In this document: positions 1 through 8,634 of the stretch, piece by piece
Numbering within the stretch: the first letter of the stretch is position 1
Layout of the letters: every line of letters starts with the position of its first letter
Translations under genes and position numbers: made by a program
Assembly (NCBI RefSeq): GCF_003970915.1
Contig: NZ_RXOF01000008.1
Span: 211,505 to 275,504, forward strand
Origin: Hymenobacter gummosus
Lineage (GTDB): Bacteria; Bacteroidota; Bacteroidia; Cytophagales; Hymenobacteraceae
DNA length: 64,000 nt
Direction of reading: 5' to 3'
The notes under the pieces: model-generated
The model's input: only the letters and a program-made list of their open reading frames with translations
Database searches by the model: none
What the model was told of the DNA's origin: nothing

Positions 1-388
1 TGGCCGTGGGGTCGATGCCGAGCACGGGCACGCCGCGCTGGTGGAAGTACTGCAGCAGGTAGCCGTCGTTGCTGGCCGCCTCCATCACCAGGGAGTCCTC
101 GGTGTAGCCAAAGCGGTCCATCATCATCTCCACGTAGCGGCGGGCGTGCTCCAGCCAGGAGGTGGAGTACGAGGAGAAGTAGGTGTACTCGGCCCCGAAA
201 ATCTCGACGGCCTTTTTCACCTCGCCAATCTGCACCAGCCAGCAGTTGTCGCAGACGTAGGTTTTGAGCGGGTAGTTCAACTCGGGCTCTTCCAGCTGGC
301 TGGCCGTGAGCATGGCGTTGGAGGGCGGGCAGTGGCCCAGGTCGGCAAACACGTGGTGCAGCTCGGTTCCGCAGTGACGGCAGTTCAT
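1..388 (-). CDS. Class I SAM-dependent sugar C-methyltransferase, N-terminal part (cut by window edge)
   Basis: The first 129 codons are present; the 3' end lies outside the window. The start is the ATG at 386-388. The protein opens with a putative zinc-binding motif (Cys3, Cys6, Cys46, Cys49), followed by a segment like the SAM-binding motif I of this family (VMEAASNDGYLL, near residue 105). This arrangement is typical of TylCIII/NovU-type C-methyltransferases that act on nucleotide-linked 4-keto-6-deoxysugars. It is the last gene of a run on the same strand (cytidylyltransferase, epimerase, RmlC-like epimerase), which supports a role in making a branched deoxysugar for a surface polysaccharide. 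The exact sugar cannot be told from sequence. Confidence 0.82.
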   Translation of the reverse strand, partial: MNCRHCGTELHHVFADLGHCPPSNAMLTASQLEEPELNYPLKTYVCDNCWLVQIGEVKKAVEIFGAEYTYFSSYSTSWLEHARRYVEMMMDRFGYTEDSLVMEAASNDGYLLQYFHQRGVPVLGIDPTA

Positions 389-448
389 GGCGCGTTGGGG
401 GTCAGAAAGGAGGCGGATAAATGAATAGGTGCAAGCCGCGGCACCGCG

Positions 449-994
449 CTAGGCGTGCGGCACCAGCAGCTGGGAATCGGGGTGTTTTCGGTCTTTATCG
501 GAAATCAGCGTGGGCGTTATGGGCCACTCGATGCCGATGGCGGGGTCGTTCCAGCGGATGCCCCGCTCGTAGCCCGGCGCGTACTTGGCCGACACCTGGT
601 AGCACACGTCGGTATTGTCCTGCAGCGTGACGAAGCCGTGGGCGAAGCGGGCCGGCACGTAGAGCATGCGGAAGGAATCGGCCGTCAGCTCCACGCCCAG
701 CCACTGCCCGTAGGTCGGCGACTCCTCGCGCACGTCCACGATGACGTCGTAGATGGCGCCGCGGGTGCAGCGCACCAGCTTGGTTTCGCCGAAGGGCTCC
801 AGCTGGTAGTGCATGCCGCGCAAGGTGCCGCGCTTGGGGTTGGAGGAAAGATTGGCCTGCACCGGCGGGGTGAGGATGCCGTGGGCGGCAAAGTCGTCTT
901 CGCACCAGCTGCGGGCAAAGAAGCCGCGCTCATCCGACATGCGGTCCACGTCGATGATAAAAGCGCCGGCAAGTTCAGTTTCGGTGAAGATCAT
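449..994 (-). CDS. rfbC: dTDP-4-dehydrorhamnose 3,5-epimerase family protein (RmlC/RfbC-like)
   Basis: 181 residues, the usual length for RmlC-type cupin epimerases, which epimerize C3 and/or C5 of nucleotide-linked 4-keto-6-deoxyhexoses. The family hallmark RGMHYQ is at residues 60-64 with the catalytic base His62, and the second catalytic residue Tyr132 is present in CYQVS. Both are intact, so the enzyme should be active. The neighbours are an NAD-dependent epimerase upstream and a C-methyltransferase 60 bp downstream. Since the linked nucleotidyltransferase makes CDP-glucose rather than dTDP-glucose, the true substrate may be a CDP-linked sugar. The RBS region is occupied by the C/A-rich arm of an inverted repeat. 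Confidence 0.9.
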   Translation of the reverse strand: MIFTETELAGAFIIDVDRMSDERGFFARSWCEDDFAAHGILTPPVQANLSSNPKRGTLRGMHYQLEPFGETKLVRCTRGAIYDVIVDVREESPTYGQWLGVELTADSFRMLYVPARFAHGFVTLQDNTDVCYQVSAKYAPGYERGIRWNDPAIGIEWPITPTLISDKDRKHPDSQLLVPHA

Positions 995-1003
995 GGCGAA
1001 GGA

Positions 1004-1122
1004 GGTGAAATGGTGAGGTGGTGAAATGGTGAGTTTGATGTGCTGGTGCGCGGACGACGTAGCTGGCGCAGCATTGCGCCGCCAGGCCGTCAGCTCACCA
1101 TTTCACCAATCACCATTTCACC
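1004..1122. repeat. Intercistronic inverted repeat with degenerate tandem-word arms (locus a)
   Basis: The left arm (1004-1033) and right arm (1094-1122) are reverse complements except for about two positions and one indel. Each arm contains two copies of a word like GGTGAAATGGTGA. On the transcribed (minus) strand the G/T-rich arm overlaps the 3' end of the upstream epimerase gene and the C/A-rich arm ends 10 bp before the rfbC start codon. The loop of about 60 bp holds a smaller GC hairpin. The structure could act as an attenuator or re-initiation hairpin, or be a mobile or slippage-born repeat. Confidence 0.8.
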
Positions 1123-2226
1123 GCTTACCAGCTCGGGTTCGGCGGTGAGCGTGGGGCGGGCGGCGACGGGGACCGGGCTGCGCTGCCATTCCAGCTGCTC
1201 GTTGAGGCGGCCGGCTTCGCGCAGGGCCGTCAGCACGCGCAGGCGCATGAGCTGGGAAGCGCGGAAATCGGCGTCGCGGAAGCCGATGCGCAGCAGGTTG
1301 TCGCGCAGCTCGGCCACGGTGTCGGCCAGGGTGCGCTGGGGCTGGTGGAAGGGCGCCAGCCGGCGGAACAGGCTGAAATCGACGCGGTAGGAGCGTTTGT
1401 CGGGCGGGGCTTCAGCGTTGAGCGTCACCGCGGTGCCGGGCACGGCGGCGGCCACCGCGGCGGCCAGCTCGTGCACCTGGTAGTTCCAGCTGTCGGCGCC
1501 GACGTTCACGGCCAGGAAGGCCCCGCCGTTGGCCGCCGGCCGCTCCACGGCCCACTCGATGGCCCGGGCCATGTCCTGCACGTGGATGAGCGGGCGCCAG
1601 GGTGTGCCGTCGCTGAGGATGTTGATGCGCCCGGTAGCCACGGCCCCGGCCACGAAGTCGTTGATGACCAAGTCGAGCCGCAGCCGGTCGCTCCAGCCGC
1701 AGGCGGTGGCGAAGCGCAGGCAGGTCACGCGGAAGTTGTCGTCGGCCAGCGGGGCCAGGTCCTGTTCGCTGAGCACTTTCGAGCGGGCGTAGGCGGTGAG
1801 CGGGTTGAGCACGGCTGTTTCGGGGCGCGGGGCGTCGGCGCCGGCGCCGTACATGCTGCAGCTGCTGGCAAACACGAAGGAGCGCACCCCGGCCAGCTTG
1901 GCGCGGCGGGCCAGCTCGATGCCGGCGCGGTGGTTGACGGCCAGCGTCACTTCCTCGAAGGCGTGGCTCATCGGGTCGTTGCTGATGGCCGCCAGGTTCA
2001 CCACCACGTCGACGCCCGTGAGCAAGTCGAGCGGCAAGTGGCGCAAATCGCCGAAAATCTGGCGGTCGAGGCGGGTTTCGGGCAGGCACTCGGCCCCGGT
2101 GAGGCAGTGCGCGAAGAAGCCCAGGTCGTAGCCAATCAGCTCGGCGCCGGGAAAGGCCTGGCGCAGGCGGCGTACCACGCCCGGCCCCACGTAGCCCATG
2201 TTGCCCGTAATCAGGATGCGTTTCAT
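1090..2226 (-). CDS. NAD-dependent epimerase/dehydratase (extended SDR, nucleotide-sugar modifying)
   Basis: 378 residues. The Rossmann glycine motif GNMGYVG is at residues 8-14, the catalytic serine region SSCSMYG at 121-127 and the YxxxK pair at Tyr146/Lys150 (YARSK). These mark an extended short-chain dehydrogenase of the UDP-glucose-epimerase type, which oxidizes and reduces the sugar at C4 or eliminates water. It sits between the glucose-1-phosphate cytidylyltransferase and the RmlC-like epimerase, so its substrate is probably a CDP-hexose derivative. It does not show the TGHTGFKG signature of CDP-glucose 4,6-dehydratase, so it should not be called RfbG. The last residues (GEMVIGEMVS) are encoded by the arm of an intergenic repeat and look like an acquired tail. 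Confidence 0.85.
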   Translation of the reverse strand: MKRILITGNMGYVGPGVVRRLRQAFPGAELIGYDLGFFAHCLTGAECLPETRLDRQIFGDLRHLPLDLLTGVDVVVNLAAISNDPMSHAFEEVTLAVNHRAGIELARRAKLAGVRSFVFASSCSMYGAGADAPRPETAVLNPLTAYARSKVLSEQDLAPLADDNFRVTCLRFATACGWSDRLRLDLVINDFVAGAVATGRINILSDGTPWRPLIHVQDMARAIEWAVERPAANGGAFLAVNVGADSWNYQVHELAAAVAAAVPGTAVTLNAEAPPDKRSYRVDFSLFRRLAPFHQPQRTLADTVAELRDNLLRIGFRDADFRASQLMRLRVLTALREAGRLNEQLEWQRSPVPVAARPTLTAEPELVSGEMVIGEMVS

Positions 2227-2230
2227 GCGA

Positions 2231-2349
2231 GGTGGAGGGAGGTTAGGGTATGAGGGTGTGAGGGAAGGAGTTTAGGAGTCGAATCGGGGAGTCAGGTCTG
2301 GAGCAGACTCTTTTCCCTCTTACCCTCCTACCCTCATACCCTCCTGCCC
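2231..2349. repeat. Intercistronic inverted repeat with degenerate tandem-word arms (locus b)
   Basis: The left arm (about 2231-2275) is G/A/T-rich with repeats of GAGGGTATGAGGG-like words. The right arm (about 2314-2349) is the C/T-rich complement. The left arm starts 5 bp upstream of the epimerase start codon (2226) and the right arm ends 3 bp from the rfbF stop codon (2353). The word differs from that of locus a, but the placement is the same. Confidence 0.75.
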
Positions 2350-2352
2350 TTT

Positions 2353-3243
2353 TTAGTCAATCGGTAGCACGGTGGGGCTGGCTACGCGCTGGCCTTGGGG
2401 GGCCTGCACGGGGGAGCGGAGGATTTCGGCCAGCACGGGGTCTTCGTGGGCGGGCGTGGGCTCGTCGCCCCAGAGCTTCCACTGGGCCTTGCCGCTGTTC
2501 CAGAGGTCTTCCAGCAGGTTTTTGTCGCGCAGCGTGTCCATGGGCTGCCAGAAGCCGTGGTGGCGGTAGGCGGCCAGCTCGCCGGCGGCGGCCAGGCGCT
2601 CCAGCGGGGCTTTTTCCCAAATGGTGCCGTCGTTTTCGAGGTAGTCGAACACGCCCGGCTCCAGCACGAAGAAGCCGCCGTTGATCCAGGGCGTCTCGCC
2701 GCCCTCGGGCTTCTCGGTAAAGGAATTGATGGTACCGGAGTTGTCGGCCAGGTTGAACACCCCGAAGCGGCCCGGCTGGCGCACGGCCGTGAGGGTAGCC
2801 AGCACGCCCTGCTGCCGGTGGAAGCGGATGGCCTCGCGGATGTCCACGTCGCCGACGCCGTCGCCGTAGGTCATGCAGAAGGTTTCGTCGCCGATGTACT
2901 CCCTCACGCGGCGCAGGCGGCCGCCGGTCATGGTTTCCTGCCCGGTATCCACCAGCGTCACCGTCCAGGGCTCGGCGTGGTGGCGGTGCACCTGCATTTC
3001 GTTGCGGTCCATGCGGAACGTCACGTCGGCGCTGTGCAGGAAGTAGTCGGAGAAATACTGCTTGATCAGGTGGCCCTTGTAGCCGCAGCACACCACGAAG
3101 TCGCGGATGCCGTGGTGGGCGTAGATCTTCATGATGTGCCACAGGATGGGCTTGCCGCCCACTTCGACCATGGGCTTGGGGCGGATGCCGCTTTCTTCGC
3201 TGATGCGGGTGCCGTAGCCCCCGGCGAGTAGTACTGCTTTCAT
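2353..3243 (-). CDS. rfbF: Glucose-1-phosphate cytidylyltransferase
   Basis: 296 residues. It converts glucose-1-phosphate and CTP to CDP-glucose, the entry step to CDP-linked deoxysugars. The nucleotidyltransferase signature LAGGYGTRI (residues 6-14) is followed by [17 protein letters not shown] and by the metal-binding YGDGVGDVD. Similarity to RfbF runs almost the whole length, with a tail of about 35-40 residues beyond the usual family length of about 257. The normal partner, CDP-glucose 4,6-dehydratase, is not in the window. It is probably transcribed from the AT-rich region just upstream, together with the epimerase, rfbC and methyltransferase genes. Confidence 0.95.
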   Translation of the reverse strand: MKAVLLAGGYGTRISEESGIRPKPMVEVGGKPILWHIMKIYAHHGIRDFVVCCGYKGHLIKQYFSDYFLHSADVTFRMDRNEMQVHRHHAEPWTVTLVDTGQETMTGGRLRRVREYIGDETFCMTYGDGVGDVDIREAIRFHRQQGVLATLTAVRQPGRFGVFNLADNSGTINSFTEKPEGGETPWINGGFFVLEPGVFDYLENDGTIWEKAPLERLAAAGELAAYRHHGFWQPMDTLRDKNLLEDLWNSGKAQWKLWGDEPTPAHEDPVLAEILRSPVQAPQGQRVASPTVLPID

Positions 3244-3296
3244 CGCGCAGACGGTAAATGGTGGAGAAAGGCTGAGGTGGCCAGAAGGCGCTATTC

Positions 3297-3425
3297 GGAA
3301 TCAGGGCCTGACGTCTTGCTCATCACTCAGTATAACTAAAGGTATTTTTAATTATAATTTATAAATAATAAATATCATCAAATATTTTTTAAAGTATAAT
3401 CATAATTAGAATAATACATAATACT
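3297..3425 (-). promoter_or_regulatory. AT-rich promoter region upstream of rfbF
   Basis: This is a strongly AT-rich stretch in an otherwise very GC-rich window, lying between rfbF and the WecG-type gene. On the minus strand it contains AATATTTG (3379-3386), one base off the Bacteroidota -7 consensus TAnnTTTG, about 136 bp before the rfbF start. No TTG box is found at the usual distance, so the exact promoter is uncertain. The region shows that rfbF probably starts a new transcription unit. Confidence 0.5.
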
Positions 3426-3524
3426 CGCGCTAATCGTCCCACTCCTTCTGTCGCAAGGCTACCTCTTGGATAAAAGAGGGCGCCTGCACCGTTTTCAGCT
3501 GCCAAGCGAACTGTGAATGTGATT

Positions 3525-4415
3525 CTACCACGCCACCGGCTCACTCGGCGGATTAACCAGCTGCCGCACGCCTTGTCGGGCCATCAGCCACAGGAAGCGG
3601 GAGTTGGTGAGCAGGTAGCGGCGCCAGAGCCGGCGCGGCTCCAGCCAGAGGCGGTAGGCCCATTCCAGCCACAGCCGCCGGGCCCAGGCGGGCAGGCGGC
3701 GCTCCAGGCCGGCGTAGGTCATAAAGGCCTGGCCCACCCCTAGCATGCAGGCTCGCACGCGGCCCTGGTGGGCGGCCATCCACTCTTCCTGCCGGGGGCA
3801 GCCCAGGGCTACGAACAGCAAATCGGGGTCGGCGGCGTTGATGCGGGCCACGTCGGCGGCGTCTTCCTCGGGGGTGAGCGGGCGGAAGGGCGGGGCGTGC
3901 AGGCCGGCCAGGCGCAGCGCGGGCAACTCCCGCCGGATGCGGGCCTCGATGGCCCCGAGCACCGCGGGCGTAGTGCCGTAGAAATACACCGACTGCCCCC
4001 GCCGCTCGGCTTCGGCCAGCAGCAGCGGCAGCGTATCCATACCGGCCACCCGGGGCTGGACGGGGCCGCCAAACCAGCGCACGGCCGCGGCCACGGGGCT
4101 GCCGTCGGGGGCTACCACGGCGGCGCGGTTGACCACCTGCCCGAAATCGGGCTGGCGGTGGGCCTCCACCACCATGTGCACGTTGGCAAAGCACACGTAC
4201 GACGAGGAGCGGGCCGCCCCGAGCCGCAGCACGGTATCGACGAAGGCGGCGGGCGGGCCAGTGGAAATCAGCGAATCGAGGACGGGGTAGCGGGGCAGCA
4301 CGGGCGGAGCAGGTAAAGGCGGAAGCCGCGGCGGCGGCCGGGGTTCAAAGCCCTGACCGGAACCCGCTCCGGTAAGTCCGAAGCGCCCGGTCAGGACTTT
4401 GACACCCCGGTCCAC
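3525..4415 (-). CDS. WecG/TagA/CpsF family glycosyltransferase
   Basis: These enzymes transfer N-acetylmannosaminuronic acid, N-acetylmannosamine or related sugars to a lipid-linked acceptor in polysaccharide synthesis. The conserved core runs from about residue 60 to the end, with family blocks FANVHMVVEAH, APDGSPVAAAVRWFG, VYFYGTT and DLLFVALGCPRQEEWM. The open frame begins with a GTG at 4415, but the first 38 or so residues are proline-rich and poorly conserved in character. A GTG at 4301, just before VLPRYPVLDS, would give 258 residues, close to the usual family length, and may be the true start. No ATG fits. It follows the initiating sugar-phosphate transferase, as expected for a second-sugar transferase. 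Confidence 0.82.
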   Translation of the reverse strand: MDRGVKVLTGRFGLTGAGSGQGFEPRPPPRLPPLPAPPVLPRYPVLDSLISTGPPAAFVDTVLRLGAARSSSYVCFANVHMVVEAHRQPDFGQVVNRAAVVAPDGSPVAAAVRWFGGPVQPRVAGMDTLPLLLAEAERRGQSVYFYGTTPAVLGAIEARIRRELPALRLAGLHAPPFRPLTPEEDAADVARINAADPDLLFVALGCPRQEEWMAAHQGRVRACMLGVGQAFMTYAGLERRLPAWARRLWLEWAYRLWLEPRRLWRRYLLTNSRFLWLMARQGVRQLVNPPSEPVAW

Positions 4416-4430
4416 CTCCGGGGAAGCAAG

Positions 4431-4543
4431 TGGTGAGTTGGTGAATTGGTGAAATGGTGAGTTGACGTTCAGAAGGCGCGGAACTGCGCAGTATGTGCAG
4501 TCAGCACAGCAAACTCACCATTTCACCACTTCACTATTTCACC
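4431..4543. repeat. Intercistronic inverted repeat with degenerate tandem-word arms (locus c)
   Basis: The left arm (about 4431-4464) repeats words of the form TTGGTGAATTGGTGAAATGG; the right arm (about 4511-4543) is the complement, with 16 bp identical at the loop end. The right arm ends 2 bp from the stop codon of the upstream glycosyltransferase gene (4546). The word resembles that of locus a 3.4 kb away, so the two may share an origin. Confidence 0.75.
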
Positions 4544-4545
4544 GT

Positions 4546-5943
4546 TTAGTAGGCATTCTTTTCGCCGCGGACCATGTTCCACACGGTCTGGCCGATGATT
4601 TTCATGTCGAGGCCGAACGACCAGTTTTCCATGTACTTCAGGTCGTATTCCACGCGCTTTTCCATGGTGCCGGCTTCGCGGGTTTCGCCGCGGTAGCCGT
4701 TGACCTGGGCGTAGCCCGTAATGCCGGGTGGCACGGCGTGGCGCAGCTGGTACTGGCTGATGTGCTTGCTGTACTCTTCGAGCTGGGAAATCATGTTGGG
4801 CCGCGGGCCGACCACCGACATGTGGCCCAGCAGCACGTTGAAAAACTGGGGCAGCTCGTCGAGGTTGTACTTGCGCAGGTAGGCGCCCACGCGGGTTACG
4901 CGCACGTCGTTCTTGGTGGCTTGCAGCTCACTGCGGCCGTGGCCCTGGCGCATGGTGCGCAGCTTGTAGCACGGAAACAGCTGGTTGCGCTTGCCGGGCC
5001 GCAGCTGCTTGAAGAACACCGGCCCGGGCGAATCGAGCTTGATGAGCAGGGCCAGCACGGGCAGGATGAAGGGGAAAACCAGCAGGATGACGGCGCCGGA
5101 GAAGGCAATGTCGAACAGGCGCTTGAGCACCTGGTTGGTGCGGATGCCCAGCGGCGCGTGCCGGATGGTGAGGATGGGCAGGTGGTCGTAGAAGTACACG
5201 TTCACGTCCTTGCGCACGGTGCCACTGAAATCGGGCACGATGCGGAACGAGAGGAAATGCTCGTCGGCAAAGCGCGAGAGGTCCTCAATCAGCGCGTGCC
5301 GGTCGAGGGGCAGGGAGAAGTAGATTTCGTCGATCTGGCTTTGCTGGCAGTAGGCTTTCAGCTCGTCGAGGCGGCCGCGCACCAGGGGCCGTAGCCCACC
5401 CGGGATGGGCTCGTCGGCGAAGAAACCGGCAAACTGGTTGCCGTCCGGGTCGTGCGACATCAGGAAGCGGTACAGGCTCTGCCCACTCTCCCCCACCCCC
5501 ACGATGACGTAGCGGCTGATGGGCCGGGCCAGATACTGCACGTAGCGCCGGTACGAGAAGGTGATGACAAAGCGCCCGGCCACCACGGCCAGCACCGACA
5601 AGGTGTAGGCCGACACCAGGAAGCGGGCGGGTACCCAATATTGCTGCAGCAGCACGGCCCCGGTCAGGAGCAGCACGGCGTGCAGCAGGAAGGTGCGCAC
5701 CACGTAGAGCAGCTTCTCGGGGTAGGTAATGAGCTTGTCGACGCGGTACACGTTGGCGTAATGGCCCGAGAGAATCCACCACAGCAGCGCAAATACGGCG
5801 TACAGGGCCGGAAACAGCCCCCCGAACGACCAGTTGCCGAGGGTGATGAAGCCGGCAACACGGAAGGCGCCCAAAATGAGCAGCACGTCCACGACGGGCA
5901 GCACGATGCGCGAGGCATCGGAGTAGTGACGGTAGCGTTCCAT
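4546..5943 (-). CDS. Undecaprenyl-phosphate sugar phosphotransferase (WcaJ/exopolysaccharide polyprenyl glycosylphosphotransferase)
   Basis: 465 residues. It starts exopolysaccharide or O-unit synthesis by moving a sugar-1-phosphate, usually glucose-1-phosphate, onto undecaprenyl phosphate at the inner membrane. The N-terminal third has four to five predicted membrane segments, followed by a nucleotide-binding-like domain (around residues 140-250). The C-terminal bacterial sugar transferase domain (about 275-465) begins KRLFDIAFSGAVILL and includes SPGPVFFKQ, YKLRTM and a conserved DELPQFFNVLLG block. Its start lies directly downstream of an AT-rich promoter-like segment, so it probably leads the polysaccharide operon. 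Confidence 0.93.
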   Translation of the reverse strand: MERYRHYSDASRIVLPVVDVLLILGAFRVAGFITLGNWSFGGLFPALYAVFALLWWILSGHYANVYRVDKLITYPEKLLYVVRTFLLHAVLLLTGAVLLQQYWVPARFLVSAYTLSVLAVVAGRFVITFSYRRYVQYLARPISRYVIVGVGESGQSLYRFLMSHDPDGNQFAGFFADEPIPGGLRPLVRGRLDELKAYCQQSQIDEIYFSLPLDRHALIEDLSRFADEHFLSFRIVPDFSGTVRKDVNVYFYDHLPILTIRHAPLGIRTNQVLKRLFDIAFSGAVILLVFPFILPVLALLIKLDSPGPVFFKQLRPGKRNQLFPCYKLRTMRQGHGRSELQATKNDVRVTRVGAYLRKYNLDELPQFFNVLLGHMSVVGPRPNMISQLEEYSKHISQYQLRHAVPPGITGYAQVNGYRGETREAGTMEKRVEYDLKYMENWSFGLDMKIIGQTVWNMVRGEKNAY

Positions 5944-6021
5944 AACGAGGCGGAGAGGTAGCTACGGGAGACAAGATTTGGGACTCAGCAAGCCGACCGA
6001 CTGCCGGCTGCTTTACATTGG

Positions 6022-6100
6022 CTAAGAAAGAACATTTTAGGCTTTAAACAATATTATTTTATACTTAATTTATATAAAATACCATTCGTATCCGATTGTG
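6022..6100 (-). promoter_or_regulatory. AT-rich promoter-like region of the polysaccharide cluster
   Basis: An AT-rich island upstream of the polyprenyl glycosylphosphotransferase gene. On the minus strand TAATATTG occurs, 7 of 8 matching TAnnTTTG, but with no clear TTG box 19-21 bp upstream. It is the only plausible promoter location for the minus-strand cluster that follows. Confidence 0.45.
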
Positions 6101-6125
6101 CAACTCCGCCGGTGGCCAGAACGCC

Positions 6126-6157
6126 AAACGCCCCGGCCATTGCTGGCCGGGGCGTTT
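6126..6157. terminator. Intrinsic terminator hairpin
   Basis: A perfect 13-bp stem (6126-6138 with 6145-6157) and a 6-nt loop. It is followed on the plus side by a T-rich run and lies 37 bp after the GH3 stop codon. It should end the beta-glucan operon on the minus strand, although the T run is on the plus side, so activity may be bidirectional. Confidence 0.8.
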
Positions 6158-6193
6158 AGTTTTTTATGCGCTGTTGGCGTCGTGGCGCGCAGG

Positions 6194-8587
6194 CTAATTG
6201 GCCGAGGCCGAGCCCGAATCAGTCAGGGTGAACTTCTTCACCTGGTTGCCGATGCGGATTTCAAACTCGCCGGCTTCCAGCACTTTTTCCCCGTCGCGGC
6301 CGGTGTAGCTCAGCTCCTGCATGGGCAGGGTGAAGGTCACCGTTTTCGTTTCGCCGGGCTTGAGGCTCACCTTATCGAAGCGGCGCAGGCGGCGCACGTC
6401 GGGGGCAATCTGGGAAGCTACCAGGTCGCTGGTGTACATCTGCACGGCCTCCTTGCCCTCGCGCTGGCCGGTGTTGGTGACCTGCACCTTCACCGTCAGC
6501 TGCCCGTCCTTGGTGAGGGAGGTTTTGTCGAGCTCCAGGCCGGCGTACTGGAAGGAGGTGTAGCTCAGGCCGTGGCCGAATTCCCACTGCGGGTTGTAGT
6601 CGGCCTCGTAGTTGTACACGCCCTCCCCTTTCTTCTGCTCCTCGGCGTACTTGTGGATGTAGCTGACGAGGGCGTTGGGGTAGCGCGGGTAGTTGTAGGG
6701 CAGCTTGCCGGAGGGGTTCACGTCGCCGAACAGGATGTCGGCCAGGGCCTCGCCGCCGTGGTTGCCGGGCAGGTAGGTTTGCACCACGGCCGCCATCTGC
6801 TGCTCGAAGGCCGAAATGACGCGCGGGCGGCCCTCGTTGAGCACCAGCACCACGGGCTTGCCGGTAGCGGCCAGGCGCCGGGCCAGCTCAATCTGCAGGG
6901 GCGAAAGGGTCATGTCGTTCAGGTCGCCGGGCTTCTCGGCGTAGCTGTTCTCGCCCAGGCACAGGATAACGGCGTCGACGTCCTTGGCGGCGGCCACGGC
7001 CTCGTCCATGCGGTCGGCCGTTTCGTCGTAGTACTTGCCGTCCTGCTTGGGGTTGTAGCTCACGCCGGGCACGTAGCGCACGTTCGGGGCCCCGATTTCC
7101 TTCTGCAAGGACTCCAGGATGGTGTTGTACTTGGCGGCAAAATCCTCCACTTTCTCGCCCTGCCAGGAGTAGGTCCAGGCCCCGTTGAGGGCACGCATGG
7201 AGTTGGCGTTGGGGCCCGTCACCAGCACCTTGCTCGTTTTCTTGAGCGGCAGGACGTTGTTCTGGTTCTTGAGCAGGGTAATGGCTTCGGCGGCCATGTC
7301 GTAGGCGGCCCGCTCGTGCTCGGGGCTGCCGAATTTGGGGTAATCCTTGGGGAAGGTCACCGGCCGCTCAAACAGGCCCAGCTTCAGCTTCAGGCGCAGG
7401 ATGCGGCGCACCGCGTCGTCGACGCGGGCCTGGGCCACTTTGCCCTCCTTCACGTTGGCCACCAGGTTGTCGCAGAACTCCTCGTACTGGTAGGCCAGCA
7501 TACCCATGTCGATGCCCGAGTTGATGGCCAGGGCAATGGCTTCCTTCACGTTGCCGACCACGTGGTCCCGCTTGTAGAGGTTGTCGATGTCGCCCCAGTC
7601 CGTCACGATAAGCCCCTGGAAGCCCAGCCGCTCGCGCAGCAGCTTGGTCAGGATGTCGTAGTTGGCGTGCATGGGCACCCCATTGATCAGGCCCGAGTTG
7701 ATCATGATGGTGTGCGCCCCGGCATCAATGGCGGCCTTGAAAGCCGGCAGGTGGTACTCGTAGAGCGACTCCAGCGGAATGTAGGCGTTGGTGCGGTCCT
7801 TGCCCGACTGCGGCACCTGGTAGCCCATGAAGTGCTTGAGGCTGGCGGCCACGTGCGTGGGGTCGTTCACGTTGTTTTGCTCGCCCTCGTAGCCCTTTAT
7901 TACCTCGCGGCCCAGCTCGGCGGCCAGGTAGGGGTCTTCGCCGTAGGTTTCCCATTGGCGCGGGGAGCGGGGGTCGGAGCCCAGGTCGAGCACCGGCGAA
8001 AAGGCCCAGGGAATAGACGAGGCGCGGGTTTCGTAGGCCGTTATTTCGGCCCCGCGGCGCACCAGCTGGCGGTTGCGGGCGGCGGCCTGGGCTATCTGCT
8101 GCGGAAACATGGTAGCGCCGGCCGTGTACGTCTCCCCGTGCACCGCGTCGATGCCGTAGATGACGGGGATTTTCAGGCGGGTTTCGGCGGCGGCGGCCTG
8201 AATCTGCTGGATGATGCGGGCCCAGACCTCCGGAGTGCGGGCGCGGTTGTTGGCCGCGTTCAGGATGGAGCCCAGCTTGTACTTCACCACCGCGTCGCGC
8301 AGCCTGGCCGGGTCCACGGCGAAGGGCTCGGCGCTGCTGAAGCGGTTGGAGCCCACGCCCACCACGTCCAGGGTCACCTGGGCCATCTGCCCGACTTTCT
8401 CCTCCAGCGTCATCTGGGCCAGCAGGGCTTCCACGCGGCGTTCCACGTCGGCGGCGCTGGGGGCGGGCGTGCTGCTTTGGGCGGCTTTGGCCTTGGTCTT
8501 GGTTTTGGTTTTTTGCTTCTGGGCCTGGGCGTCGAAAGCCAGGGCGCCGGTCAGCAGGGTGAGCAGGGCAAGTCGTTGGAGGTACAT
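6194..8587 (-). CDS. bglX: Glycoside hydrolase family 3 beta-glucosidase, periplasmic
   Basis: 797 residues with an N-terminal signal peptide (cleavage after about AQA, residue 23) and a lysine/threonine-rich linker. The GH3 N-terminal domain spans about 45-390, with the predicted nucleophile Asp330 in GLIVTDWGD; KHFMGY and YGEDP motifs are present. It is followed by the GH3 C-terminal domain and a fibronectin type III-like domain ending near GNQVKKFTL. The enzyme should release glucose from beta-linked oligosaccharides produced by the GH16 and GH5 enzymes of the locus. It is the last gene of the operon behind the MFS importer and the HTH protein (47 bp gap). BglX-type broad beta-glucosidase activity is likely; strict beta-1,3 preference is inference. 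Confidence 0.92.
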   Translation of the reverse strand: MYLQRLALLTLLTGALAFDAQAQKQKTKTKTKAKAAQSSTPAPSAADVERRVEALLAQMTLEEKVGQMAQVTLDVVGVGSNRFSSAEPFAVDPARLRDAVVKYKLGSILNAANNRARTPEVWARIIQQIQAAAAETRLKIPVIYGIDAVHGETYTAGATMFPQQIAQAAARNRQLVRRGAEITAYETRASSIPWAFSPVLDLGSDPRSPRQWETYGEDPYLAAELGREVIKGYEGEQNNVNDPTHVAASLKHFMGYQVPQSGKDRTNAYIPLESLYEYHLPAFKAAIDAGAHTIMINSGLINGVPMHANYDILTKLLRERLGFQGLIVTDWGDIDNLYKRDHVVGNVKEAIALAINSGIDMGMLAYQYEEFCDNLVANVKEGKVAQARVDDAVRRILRLKLKLGLFERPVTFPKDYPKFGSPEHERAAYDMAAEAITLLKNQNNVLPLKKTSKVLVTGPNANSMRALNGAWTYSWQGEKVEDFAAKYNTILESLQKEIGAPNVRYVPGVSYNPKQDGKYYDETADRMDEAVAAAKDVDAVILCLGENSYAEKPGDLNDMTLSPLQIELARRLAATGKPVVLVLNEGRPRVISAFEQQMAAVVQTYLPGNHGGEALADILFGDVNPSGKLPYNYPRYPNALVSYIHKYAEEQKKGEGVYNYEADYNPQWEFGHGLSYTSFQYAGLELDKTSLTKDGQLTVKVQVTNTGQREGKEAVQMYTSDLVASQIAPDVRRLRRFDKVSLKPGETKTVTFTLPMQELSYTGRDGEKVLEAGEFEIRIGNQVKKFTLTDSGSASAN

Positions 8588-8634
8588 CGCCGGGGAAATC
8601 AGGTAATGAGAAATCGGGAAAGAAGCCAGCGGCG

